64,000 nucleotides of DNA from Saccoglossus kowalevskii (lineage: Eukaryota > Hemichordata > Enteropneusta > Harrimaniidae), in assembly GCF_000003605.2 (NCBI RefSeq), contig NW_003109985.1:31688-95687 (forward strand), in the 5' to 3' direction. Below are positions 53,601 through 64,000 of the stretch, one piece after another; position 1 is the stretch's first letter; each line of letters opens with the position of its first letter. The translations under genes and the position numbers were made by a program. The notes beneath the pieces are model-generated. The model had not been told where the DNA came from and made no database searches. It worked only from the letters and a program-made list of their open reading frames with translations.

Positions 53601-56555
53601 TGGACAACCGTGCACATATTTTTGCAATTGAGACGTGGGCGCGTATATCCATAAACTTTTCATTTCACTATTTCTAAATCTCACAATATTTCAGTTTGAC
53701 ATTTACCTATAAATGCCCATGAATGCATGACTATTAATATTTTAGAATGTTTTTATTTTAAAAACGTGTCCCTGACGGGGAAACGCTTCATCTTATTCCA
53801 ACAATGTGTAATTTTATTTCACACGTCGCTACTCAAATTTGTAATCAGACGCTGAAAACACGGTTTCACATGATTTGTGACGAACAATGCTAAGCTAATA
53901 ACACGCATGTGGATTTCTAAACCCCACAGTTTGGTTTAATAAAAGATCTGAGACATGAGTGATCGATGTATCGATGAGATCGAAACGATGATGGCAGCTT
54001 TATAAAATACATGATACTGGTAGTATCAAAAAATCAACTCCAGGTTGTCATGAATAAAATGACCTGGTGTACACATAAAGCCATAAAACAGCATCGTATT
54101 CCTCACCTTCCTGCTCAATAGATTTCATTCCGTACTATAATATGTGCTTAATTTATATTTATTTATGCGCTATGGAAGACTACACGACTATTTTATTGTA
54201 GAATGTACCAATGTATCTTTTATATTTAAACATCAGTTGAACTAATATATATGTCCATCGTAACGGTTCGGCATAATTAACATTTACAGAATAAGTTGTG
54301 ATTTCTGCATGCCACAGTAATATTATAGTCATTATACTTATACATGAGTAGCTTTTACAGTAAGTATTTCGACTCAATAGCGAATAAGCTACTGTACGCC
54401 ACGTATATTGCACGTATCGTATTTGAAAGCAGGTCACGGAATCTGAAAGTGATGATAGGTTGAAACTAGGCAGCTAACAAATCAATTATATTTAATACAC
54501 CTAGTAACATATATCACGCCTGGCAAGATTATAGATCTCAATTTACAACGTTGCAGTATGGGGGATATACTTTTTCATTAACAAACCCGGGAAAAGATCA
54601 TTAATGGTGTCAATTGTCATGATATTGCCACACAGTGCATGGCTAATACGTTCTCCAAGGAGACATTAAGAGTAAAAAAGTGCTATCACATCTATTGATT
54701 CTCGCTATCCAGCATTAGGCCGGATAGAACAAAATACCTAATACAAACTTTGATGCATTATCGAATTGAACATTTTGCTCAATCCCTAGTTAATAGTATT
54801 ATGTTTTAATAATAAAGCGAGATCTAATAATATTTTTTTGCCATGTATTGGTATAATAATTATCAAAAAGAATATTCAGTGTAACTATTTATTCGTCACA
54901 CACATCTACTTTGCATTGGAACGCATAAAGTTAACTCGTGTCAGTAATTGTTTCAATTTAACCATGTCTAACTATAGGAAGAAATCACCACTTAGCAATT
55001 AAACACGCACATAAACCACATGCTATTCCTCGTCAGACAAACAGATTACCTTACGTAGTATAGACAACCACACTTTTTCGAATATGAGTGTTACACTACT
55101 GTGTTACACTACTGTGTTCCACACACTAAACGAGCATTTTTATATTTACCATGATATACGCGTCGCATTATATCAATGAGTCATATGCAGTATGTATGCT
55201 TATATCGGAGCTGCCAGTCAAACACTACATTAGGTTATTTTAAACAAAATGCTGCTCAAAGCCTTAAATATATCTGCGCTGCCATATTTTGTGATCGATA
55301 CTAATATTATTTAAATATTATTTTATCCTGTTTTTGATTCTTATTTATGTATACACTAATTGATAACCAGATGTGCTCTTCGTGTATACACGGAGAGTAA
55401 ATATTTAGTGATACTGGGTATAATATGCACCAATCAAGCAAATGTGGCGTAGATTGGTTGATTTCCATTTTATATCAGTTTATGCCATAACAAATATTGT
55501 ATTTGTTACTAGTATTCAAGTGGCATTTAAGAATTGATTTATAACAAAAATATGATTATTATATTTTATGAAACGTGAATGTAATAAGAATACTAGTTGT
55601 AATGCCACTACGTGCGTGCAATTGCGTGGCATATCAGAACAATATATGGTGTTGATTACTAATTGAGAGGTTGAGTATGTTAATTAATATCAAGTTTACA
55701 TTACGTTTTTTTAAAAATGTTGAAAATATTAAATTGCTTTTCTCAAAATAGGAACATTTTTTGAATGCCATGCATGTCAGTTGCAAACACATTGATAATA
55801 TCCGGTTAACAAAAATAGATTGGTACATTTATCCTATCTGTTTGACAATATGTAATAAACGTAATATTGGTGACATTGAAACGACCAGTAATTATCTGAC
55901 AATAGAATTGATAGCTTTTCTCTTGATAAACCGCACTATCATCTGTCGAACCATGATCACAATGCACAACGTGTTTAGGGTTGCATTATATATTTTACCA
56001 CCTACAAAGCAGTATTTTTCCTGATCGTGCTATCAGTAGGCCAATAGAAAGTGATCATTAGTGTTGTAATAATTGACCAATCAGTTTTCTGTACAACATT
56101 ATTGTGATGCCATGTTTTGATGAAAATATAGAAATAGCAATAAAGGTAATTATTTTAGTATAGCAAACATTTTTAGCGAAATGAAATTAATGAAGTTAAA
56201 TATACTAAAATTAAATATTAACAGTTGGTATAAAATGTTATTTGTGAAAATGTAAAATCATTTTAACTGACAGTTAGCTAAATGAAATTATTTTAACTAT
56301 AAATTGCCAATTGCCAAATCAATGAAAATAAAATGATTTTTGAAAATACTTGGTTTCCCGGTTTTTCTGATCTAATCATAATCGTTCTTCCTTCATTCCT
56401 TAAAACTGCTTCATTTCACATAAGGCTTCACTCTAATATTTAATTTTCAGCCTAAACGTCAGTACAAATGTACTTCCAAATACGTGTTATTTTAGTATAT
56501 TTCATTGTTTTCTATATCATTGGCAGTTCAGTGTAATAAAGTAGTGTAATAATAT
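50641..56555. other. Non-coding AT-rich DNA
   Basis: No gene is supported. Frames are all under 90 codons without motifs. A 15-base duplication (TGTTACACTACTG twice) is seen near 55090-55120. Confidence 0.6.
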
Positions 56556-56868
56556 GAGGTTATTACGAAGACACTGCAAGATATGCACGAAGACAGAACA
56601 GCGGAAGTATCGACCGACGCGCAGCGGAGCTCGTACGACCGCGTAGTGCCTGAGTAAAGTACAGTAGTTGCAGTATCCTCGTAATAACCTTATTATTAAC
56701 ATCTTTTCCTCCAAGAAAAACATCAAGGGAATGCCGAAATCCGAAAAGTTTTGAGCATATTAAGCGAACTTTTTTGTTTGGGGACCGGTCATGTCCTAGG
56801 GGCAGCCATGTTTGTTTTTATTGTTAGAGGACGTTTACGCGCGTAATCGTTCCATATTTGGAATTCGA
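56556..56868. mobile_element. Hairpin-headed dispersed repeat, copy 2
   Basis: The whole copy is collinear with 23167-23474. It shows the same order: an outer stem (GAGGTTATTACGAAG at 56556 against CTCGTAATAACCTT near 56678-56691), a variable inner stem, a GC-rich loop (CGACGCGCAGCGGAG, about 56615), then the body with GGAATGCCGAAATCC, ACGCGCGTAATCG and TTTGGAATTCG. The inner arm here reads ACTGCAA, facing TTGCAGT, whereas copy 1 has CCTCAAAG facing CTTTGAGG. The minus-strand frame open in copies 1 and 3 is broken here by a stop. A second partial copy follows only about 80 bases away. Confidence 0.7.
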
Positions 56869-56948
56869 GTTTCCTAATGTGGTAAAATACCCAGTGCAAT
56901 ACCGATGAAATTATGGCACGCTTTAAGATTACAGATGTGTAATATTGT

Positions 56949-57077
56949 GAGGTTATTACGAGGATATATAACCTTATTATTATACATCTTTTCCTTCAAA
57001 GGATACATCACGGGAATGCCGAAATCCAACAAGTTTAGAACAGAATCAGCGAACTTCTTTGTATAGAGCCCGGTCAA
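56949..57077. mobile_element. Hairpin-headed dispersed repeat, copy 3 (partial, head lost)
   Basis: This copy starts with GAGGTTATTACGAGGAT and passes directly to ATAACCTTATTATTATACAT. It therefore keeps the outermost stem bases but lacks the roughly 110-base inner hairpin of copies 1 and 2. It then matches the body (CTTTTCCTTCAAAGGATACA, GGAATGCCGAAATCCAAC, AGCGAACTTCTTTG) and stops matching after CGGTCAA, short of the ACGCGCGTAATC segment. It is in the same orientation as copy 2. It is closer to copy 1 than to copy 2 in the body, so a simple local duplication of copy 2 is unlikely. Confidence 0.65.
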
Positions 57078-59400
57078 TCAATCATCAATCGTACCAATCA
57101 TCATTAATTGTCATACCAATGCATCTCCCAAAACAGAAATATAGTGAAGGCTCGGAACAAATTTACTAATGATATGCTCATATTTCAAGATTTCATTTCA
57201 GTATTTAAAGGTTATTGCACTACTTCCCGTGATATTATGTTGCATTTACGAGTGATCCAGTGCCGTATTTTCACAAAAAATCACCGGCGGCGAGTAAAAC
57301 GATATCACGAGATGTTTGTGTAATAACCTGTTCATCATACAGAGTGGTTTAAGACAAATACAGATGATTTTGCAGCTGATTTCGTTATTTTCTAGCTAGG
57401 TAACAAGAAGCTCGATGCACGAGGCGCGTGCACTGAAAGTGTGTTATGAACGACACACAGACACGCACGCTCTTGGTCGAAGTTCGCAGAACACTTCATA
57501 TTTGATGGGGAAACTTGATATTGCATTCGGGTAATTTAAAAACAGCAATGCAGCCAGATAGACCATGGCTGAAAAATACGTTCAGTAAATTATTTTAGTA
57601 ACGATTCTAGAAAGTACTAAATTAGCCTGAATTGAGTGAAGGTGGGTGGGTAAATGTTATAAAATAACGTTCTAAATTCAATGTAGTAAATTGCACTGTT
57701 CAAATGTCAACCGCCACGACTACCGTGTTTTATATGTTTGACGCTGTCAGCCGAGCGTGGAACGCCAGCTGGAACATGCCAAGTACAAAAATATACCGTT
57801 TTTGATCAGTCATGAACAGCTGTAGGAACAGCAATGGAACACACTGTCGTCGTATATTGAATATAAATTAGGCCACACAGTAAAAATGTATTCCGTATTT
57901 GACAAGTCGCCGAATATTTCACTGTGTGTTCAAAGGACTACACGTTGCATGATCTTAAAAATTAGATATTTCATTAGAGACCCTACAATATTAGGTTTAT
58001 TGAACAAGTACCTTGCGAGCATTTATTTCATAAATATGATGGCCATTGTATGGTCATGAATATTCTGTTTATCCGATGTTTACGTTTCGCAGCTTCTAAA
58101 GGGTAAAACCTACGCAGTGATCGTATTTTGTCGAGCGTTCTGCCTCATTTGCATAAACAACCGCCGGCCATTAACAACGATTACCGTTAGTTTACTGCAT
58201 TGCGATTAATTAATATAGTTATTTTGGAGCCATTTACGGTTTTGGGATGGTAACAATAATCACTAAATTTAGAGTCAATTCAAATCGTTTCACAATCCGT
58301 GAAAAATCGACACTCTACATGAATGAAACACGTTTCGGTGCGAGGTTTTACACTTACCTAGAAAAATGTTAGGGTGTGCCGCTAGGACCTCCTGACCCTA
58401 CCTCTTTCTAAACAGCCGAAACGCGTAACGGAATATCCCTTTTCAGAAAATATTTTAAAAAATACACCCTTTTCAGAATACGGGTCTTTTTGAGTAGTGA
58501 ATTAAATGAGCCAATTTTCTGCCACAATTCTCAATTTCTATGACTTGAACGAAGCTTTTGAGGAAATTTAGAGATTTTCATTTATCAATACAGTAATTAA
58601 TGCTGAAAATTTAGCCACCTTTTCAAACACTTGTGCCCAAAAGGAGACAGGGAACCTCATCAGACGGTACATACCTTTACAACTTGAAGTAACCCCCTCC
58701 CCGGCATGCAATCATTTGTGATTGAACTTTAAACCCACTCTATTCCTGACGCAGAGGATGTCATTTCCGGTGATTACGTATGGAGGCGTTGTGATCTCAT
58801 GAGTATATTTTACCGCATCTCCCATTGGTAAGACACCAGTATGTGCTTTTGTTTTGAATTTGAAAATGAAATACAATTAACGGTTTTATAATAATTTATA
58901 TTTGAGCAGTACTGTTGCTGAATTCCATTTTTAAATGCCAAGGATACACTTTGCCGAAGAGAGGTTGATGCCAGCCTATATTCACTTTAATGTATTCTGC
59001 ATTACGTTTTCCTCTTCTTATATTGCACAAGAAATATGGACAATGATATGATAATATGCATCTGCTGTTGTTTATCCGCAACTGAATCTCTCTCTCGTAC
59101 AATGAATGCCATACACAATATTTTGCTTTTATAAAATCAAATTGTGACATATGATTTTGCGAGGTGGACAATATAGATATTGACCGAAACAAACACACTA
59201 CCCGAATTTCCTTCACTCCTTTTTTTCGAATGTGAGAAAACAAGTAGATAGAAGTGCACAAAGTGCAATCATTAACAAAATTAAACAGAAATTACTATAT
59301 CATGTCAAAATCAAGATGTATAATCCGCAACATCAATGGAGGTCCACTAACACGAACTGTCGATAACAAATCCTCCAATAACTGATTTTTTTTACCGATA
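57078..59400. other. Non-coding DNA with one nested inverted-repeat segment
   Basis: No gene is supported. At 58331-58423 several short complementary blocks are nested in order: CGTTTCGG, TAGAAA and TAGGG on the left, and CCCTA, TTTCTA and CCGAAACG on the right. A duplicated CCCTTTTCAGAA motif follows near 58437-58480. This may be a decayed foldback element. Degenerate 38-bp-type repeats begin at roughly 59400. Confidence 0.5.
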
Positions 59401-60585
59401 TTTACCTCTGGCATTTGAATTTCTTTTTGTCGACGACGACCTGTGGATATAATTTTACCAGCTTCTTGCCCATAACAACACTGGGGATTAACTGTATCCT
59501 TTCTTGTCAGCGACGAAATTGGTGAATAACTGTACCTCTTCTTGTCGGTGACGACACTGGGGAATAACTGTACCCCTTCTTGCCAGCGACGACATTGGGG
59601 GATACCTGTACCTATCCGTGTCAGTGATTTCGTAAGGGTACAATTGTACGTTTTTGTGTCAGTAGCGACATGGTATATCTATAGCTCTTCTCGTCAACGA
59701 TATTATTGGGATATAATTGTATATCTTCCTGGCAGTGACGACATGAGGCGAAAACTAGTTTTTCTTGTCAGCGACAAAGCGCGGGAAAAACCTATTTCTT
59801 TATGCGACGACGTGAAGATATAACTATATCTCTTCTTGTCAGTGACTACATGAGAATAACTGTTCCTCATATTGTCAGCAACAACGTGGCGGGATAATTG
59901 TATATTTTCAGCAACGATGATCGTACGGGCATAACTGTAGTTACTATTGTCAGCGATGATGTGAGTGTATAAGTGTAACTGTTTCTGTCAGCGATTACGT
60001 GAGACTGTAAATGTATTTGTGTCAGTAACAGTATGAGGGTATACGTATACTTGTCGACGACAATGGGGGATACCTGTTTCTGTTCTTGTCAGCGATGACG
60101 CGAGCGTGAAAATGTACTTTATAAATTGTGCCTGCAACGATGTGAAAGTACAACTGTAACTTTACATGCCAGTTATTACATGAGAAAACACTTGTATTGT
60201 GTTAGCAATGATGTAAACGTAAAACTATATCTTCTCTTCTTAATGATGACGTGAAGAAATAACTGTAGCTGTTCTTGTATATAGGACAGGTGTATCCATT
60301 TGATGGTATGTACGTTTTTTGTCAACAATGACATGCGGGTGACACATACTTGTGTTAGCAATGACGTAGGATTATGACTGTACTGTGACAATTTGTATCA
60401 GCGATGTGTGTGCCATTTCTTGACGAAAACAATGCGAAGGTATGACTGTACTTCCTACTTTCAGCAACGACATGGGAGTGTAAATGTAACTTTTATTGTG
60501 TCAGTGGTGTCTTGAGAGTATATTATTATATGCATAATTGTACCTATTTGTCTCGGCAAGGACGAGTTTTAAGCAAATTGAGATT
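59401..60585. repeat. Tandem array block 1, degenerate 38-bp units
   Basis: Roughly 30 diverged units are present. Between about 59507 and 59690 successive units keep a 38-bp period with the pattern TTGTCAGCGACGAC, then TGGGGATA, then ACTGTACC. Further right the units drift in length and sequence but keep TGTCAGCGATGA- and AACTGTA-like cores. High divergence marks this as an old part of the array. The 93-codon frame at 59542-59823 follows the repeats and is not supported as a gene. Confidence 0.8.
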
Positions 60586-60957
60586 TAAAATGGTACGAAC
60601 GAATTTAAATACTTTTATACCAACTGACATTTTCGATATATTGCATTTGAGCATATATCTGGCTACCCACCAATAACAGTAGATATAATTATAGTCGCCA
60701 ATAATTGGTCGGAGCAACATTCTTCACTGTATTGTCATCTTCACCAGCCAAGGACCATTTATTCGGCATAAACCTCAACATTTCACCACGATTTACTGTG
60801 TGTCGCACGCCCTCAAGCGATTGTAAGACTAACTTGGGCTCATTGAAGCGTAATATGAACATACCAACAAACCGCATGGCTTTAAGCGAACCCGTTTTGA
60901 CAATAATGTAATGCAAAAGAAATACTCAAGAAACAAACTACATTTTTATTATATAGC
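60586..60957. other. Single-copy interruption of the array
   Basis: This segment has no recognisable repeat and is somewhat GC-richer around 60700-60910. Overlapping frames on both strands (60705-60911 plus, 60689-60916 minus) are open over about 70 codons. Neither shows a known domain or convincing splice signals, so no exon is called. Confidence 0.45.
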
Positions 60958-61460
60958 TCCCTACACTACAAATAAATAGTGTAAATATTATACTACAGCT
61001 ATATAAACCATAAGAAATACAATACTCCCAATAAACCCTTATGGCGTTAAGCAACACCCCTATGGAATTATACTTTTTCATAAGGAATACTGTAGTTGTA
61101 ATATGTTACAAACTACTAAAAATAATAGATTACTAATCCTACAATTCAAAATAAATAATGTAATTATGATACTACAGCTATATATACCATAGAAAAAACA
61201 ATACTCCAAATATAACTTTCTATGGAATTAAGGTATTTTAACAAGAATATCAAAGTTGAGGTATGTTACACACTACTAATTACACTATATCACACTGTAT
61301 TATTACATTCCCTCCTACACTTCAAATAGTATAATTAGTATAATACATCTATATACATCATAAATAATAAATAATACAATAGTGTAATAAATCCATATAA
61401 CGTTCAGCAAACCTCTTACGGTAACGCCTTTAGAAGAGGAATATTCTAGTTGTAGTTTTA
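60958..61460. repeat. Tandem repeat of about 175 bp, three diverged copies
   Basis: Copies begin near 60958 (CCCTACACTACAAATAAATA), 61138 (CCTACAATTCAAAATAAATA) and 61311 (CCTCCTACACTTCAAATAGT). Each then runs through TACTACAGCTATATA or a similar string, ACAATACTCC or a similar string, TATGGAATTA, and a GTATGTTACA block with ACTACTAA. The third copy ends by merging into the 38-bp array (ATTCTAGTTGTAGTTTTACGTGTTGG). The AT-rich unit is unlike the 38-bp unit around it. Confidence 0.75.
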
Positions 61461-61785
61461 CGTGTTGGTGAAACTGTACTTTTCCTGGTCAGCAATTACG
61501 TGTTGGTAAAACTGTACCTTTTCTCGTCAGCAATTACGTGTTGGTGAAACTGTACCTTTACTTGTCAGCAATTACGTGTGGGTAAAACTTGTCAGCAATT
61601 ACGTGTTGGTAAAACTGTACCTTTTCTTGTCAGCAATGACGTGTTGGTAAAACTGTACCTTTTCTTGTCAGCAATGACGTGTTGGTATAACTGTACCTTT
61701 TCTTTTCAGCAATGACGTGTTGGTATAACTGTGCCTTTTCTAGTCAGTAGTGACGTGTTGATATAACTGTACCTTTTCTTGTTAG
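61461..61785. repeat. Tandem array block 2, 38-bp units
   Basis: Eight to nine units of consensus GTACCTTTTCTTGTCAGCAA plus TGACGTGTTGGTATAACT, here partly as AATTACGTGTTGGTAAAACT. One unit near 61580-61600 is internally shortened. Units are much more alike than in block 1, showing local homogenisation. The last unit is split by an insertion at 61786 and resumes at 62452. Confidence 0.92.
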
Positions 61786-62451
61786 TATCAGGGGGAATTC
61801 TTCCTCCACGGGGTCTCCACACTTGTCAGGGGGGAATCTCGTCTCGTCTCTCTATTGCGTCCCCTTGAGGTACGGGATCAGGAAAGTCACTTATACTTTA
61901 CAGTCAAATAAGACACACACAACGAAATACGTTTCAGCTCTCGTCTTAGTCGGTCAATCGAGCACTCTATAAGACACAGCGCCCTGGGGAAAAAATCCCC
62001 AAGACTATCGCAAAGCTGACCCAAGACTCTCTTAAACTGCGTCAACACTCGCCCCAAGGCTCTCCAGGACTGCACTCTCGACTGTGTCTCTCGTAGAGTA
62101 TTCGCCAAGACCAACTCAAAACTCTCTTTATTCATTTTCAAAACACTAACCAATTACAAAACAGTAAAAAGACTCTAGGGCGTAACCTTCAATCATAAAG
62201 CCAATCACACTAAGTACTGAATACGTCATATCTTTTGATTAATCGTTCACTACATTAATAACTATGAATACCAACTAACAGAATGAGTAGTCAGAATAGC
62301 GACGGTTATCTCGTAATTAGTTCCAAATCATTGAGCCAAGTTCCGTTCAAAACTTCAAATAGGCCTAAACGATGACAGACATAACACAGCAATTCGCTAA
62401 TAATCAGCTAATTAAGTCGATTAACAGATACGCAAAAACAAATTCATGACA
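61786..62451 (-). mobile_element. 666-bp insertion in the array, probable solo LTR
   Basis: The array unit stops after CTTGTTAG (61785) and resumes with TTAGCAATAAAGTGTTGG (62452), so TTAG is duplicated on both sides. That is a 4-bp target-site duplication around a 666-bp insert. Read on the minus strand the insert starts TGTCATGAATT and ends CCCCCTGATA, close to the TG...CA form of LTRs, and has an AATAAA at about 62127-62132. It contains no transposition gene. The 88-codon minus-strand frame (61887-62153) has no recognisable domain. A solo LTR left by LTR-LTR recombination fits best. A short DNA transposon with a 4-bp target site is the alternative. Confidence 0.7.
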
Positions 62452-63050
62452 TTAGCAATAAAGTGTTGGTTTAACTATACCTTTTCTTTTTAGCAAAAAA
62501 AGTGTTGGTATAACTGTACCTTTTCTTGTTAGCAATAAAGTGTTGGTATAACTGTACCTTTTCTTTTTTAGCAATACAGTGTTGGTATAACTGTACCTTT
62601 TCTGGTCAGCAATGGCGTGTTGGTATAACTGTACTTTTTCTTGTCAGCAATGACGTGTTGGTATAACTGTACCTTTTCTTGTTAGCAATAAAGTGTTGGT
62701 ATAACTGTACCTTTTCTGGTCAGCAATGGCGTGTTGGTATAACTGTACCTTTTCTTGTCAGCAATGACGTGTTGGTATAACTGTACCTTTTCTTGTTAGC
62801 AATAAAGTGTTGGTATAACTGTACCTTTCTTGTCATCAATGACATGTTAGTATAACTGTACCTTTTCTGGTCAGTAGTGACGTGTGGGTATAACTGTAAC
62901 TTTTCTGGTCAGCAAGGACGTGTTGGTATAACTGTACCTTTTCTTGTTAGCAATACTGTGTTGGTATAACTCTACCTTTTCTGGTCAGTAGTGACGTGTT
63001 GGTAAAACTGTGCCTTTTCTGGTCGGTAATGACGTGTTGGTATAACTGTA
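62452..63050. repeat. Tandem array block 3, 38-bp units
   Basis: About 16 units of the same 38-bp family as block 2. Sub-variants alternate: GTCAGCAATGACGTG, GTTAGCAATAAAGTG and GTCAGCAATGGCGTG. The alternation of these types between about 62500 and 62820 suggests a multi-unit higher-order repeat, two or three units being copied together. Confidence 0.92.
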
Positions 63051-63635
63051 CCTCTTCTTGTCAGCGATTATAGAAGGTACAGCTGTACCCTTCTTGTCAG
63101 TGATGACAGAAGGTACAACTGTACTTCTTCTAGTCAGTGATGACAAATGTTACAAATGTACCTCTTCTTGTCAGTGATGACAGAAGGTACAACTGTACTT
63201 CTTCTAGCCAGTGATGGCAGAAGGTGCAACTGTACCTCTTCTTGTCAGTGATGGCAGAAGGTACAACTGTACCCTTCTTGTCAGTGATGGCAGAAGGTAC
63301 AACTGTACCCTTCTTGTCAGTGATGGCAGAAGGTACAACTGTACTCTTCTTGTCAGTGATGGCAGAAGGTACAACTGTACCCTTCTAGCCAGTGATGGCA
63401 GAAGGTGCAACTGTATCTCTTCTTGTCGGTGATGGCAGAAGGTACAACTGTACTTCTTCTAATCAGTGATGGCAGAAAGTACAACTGTACCCTTCTTGTC
63501 AGTGATGGCAGAAGGTACAACTGTGCCTCTTCTTGTCAGTGATGGCAGAAGGTACAATAGTACCCTTCTTGTCAGTGATGGCAGAAGGTACAACTGTACC
63601 TCTTCTAATCAGTGATGACAGAAGGTATAACTGTA
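63051..63635. repeat. Tandem array block 4, 36-bp self-complementary units
   Basis: About 16 units of 35-37 bases with consensus CTTCTTGTCAGTGATGGCAG followed by AAGGTACAACTGTACC. Compared with the 38-bp units, GTGTTGG is replaced by GGCAGAAGG. This makes most of each unit an inverted repeat: TGRCAGAAGGTAC, a 4-base AACT loop, then GTACC(C)TTCTTGTCA. Since 36 is divisible by 3, frames stay open on both strands with a 12-residue repeat (63211-63432 plus, 63204-63410 minus). I regard these as repeat by-products. Confidence 0.92.
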
Positions 63636-63699
63636 CATGACATGATTGCGATGAAATGTGCGCACAACTGTTCATTTTCATTTTTCTATTTTGGTCAGC

Positions 63700-64000
63700 A
63701 ATGACATGGTGGTATAACGACGGCGTGAAAGTACAACTTTAACTACTCTTGCGAAGATTTAACTGTACCTTTTATTCTTTGTAATGATGTGAGGGTTTAA
63801 CCGGACCTCTTTTTGTTAGTGATGATGTGAGAGTTTAACTGCACCTTTTATTGTTAGTGGCGATGTGAGGGTTTAACTGTACCTTTTATTGTTAGTGACG
63901 ATGTGAGCGTTTAACTGTACCTCTTATTGTTAGTGACGATGTGAGGGTTTAACTGTACCTTTTATTATTAGTGACGATGTGAGGGTTTAACTGTACCTCC
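63700..64000. repeat. Tandem array block 5, 38-bp units, runs off the window
   Basis: From about 63700 the 38-bp period returns with a third variant: TTATTGTTAGTGACGATGTG followed by AGGGTTTAACTGTACCTT. The last four or five units are nearly identical, and the array is cut by the window end, so its full length is unknown. The ACTGTACCT core is shared with all earlier blocks. Confidence 0.9.

Noticed and set aside
63204-63432. Repeat-containing frames on both strands with 12-residue units
   Set aside because: These result from a 36-bp tandem unit, a multiple of three. No start, splice or domain evidence.

Overview
This window is an AT-rich stretch of animal nuclear DNA that is very poor in genes. 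It holds one confidently recognisable gene: an intact, apparently intronless, rhodopsin-family GPCR of the somatostatin / allatostatin-C receptor type on the minus strand (49026-50204). The receptor type, the lack of any bacterial or organellar gene organisation, and the long intergenic DNA full of microsatellites, minisatellites and small non-autonomous transposon remnants all point to a bilaterian metazoan. A marine invertebrate (deuterostome or lophotrochozoan) is a guess. I cannot name the species from sequence alone. The other open frames in the window are short, share no recognisable motif, and look like chance frames in AT-rich DNA or by-products of tandem repeats.

Layout: 1-1.8 kb featureless. 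1.8-3.4 kb a miniature LTR-retrotransposon-like element: two direct repeats of about 390 bp, each holding a GC-rich hairpin, around about 0.8 kb of non-coding DNA. 3.4-17.4 kb mostly featureless, with a weak candidate dispersed repeat at 12.4-12.7 kb. 17.46-18.31 kb a 19-bp minisatellite that is open in several forward frames. 23.17-23.47 kb the first of three copies of a hairpin-headed dispersed repeat; the others lie at 56.56-56.87 and 56.95-57.08 kb. 26.56-26.68 kb a palindrome with about 40-bp arms around a (TA)n core. 26.7-46.1 kb a gene desert. 46.09-46.19 kb an (ATTCT)n pentanucleotide array. 49.0-50.2 kb the receptor gene, with a slightly GC-richer upstream region.

The right end, from about 59.4 kb to the window edge, is one large tandem-repeat domain. 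Its ancestral 38-bp unit persists in several separately homogenised blocks. One block has shifted to a 36-bp unit in which nearly every unit can fold on itself. The domain is interrupted by a roughly 175-bp repeat present three times, and by a 666-bp insertion flanked by a TTAG duplication, probably a solo LTR. The array continues beyond the window.

There is no operon or gene cluster here, so no joint pathway can be read. The receptor is presumably a cell-surface neuropeptide receptor with its own regulatory DNA in the surrounding desert. The most unusual material is repeat biology: the hairpin-unit satellite, the hairpin-headed repeat family whose two arms seem to change together, and the PATRR-like palindrome.
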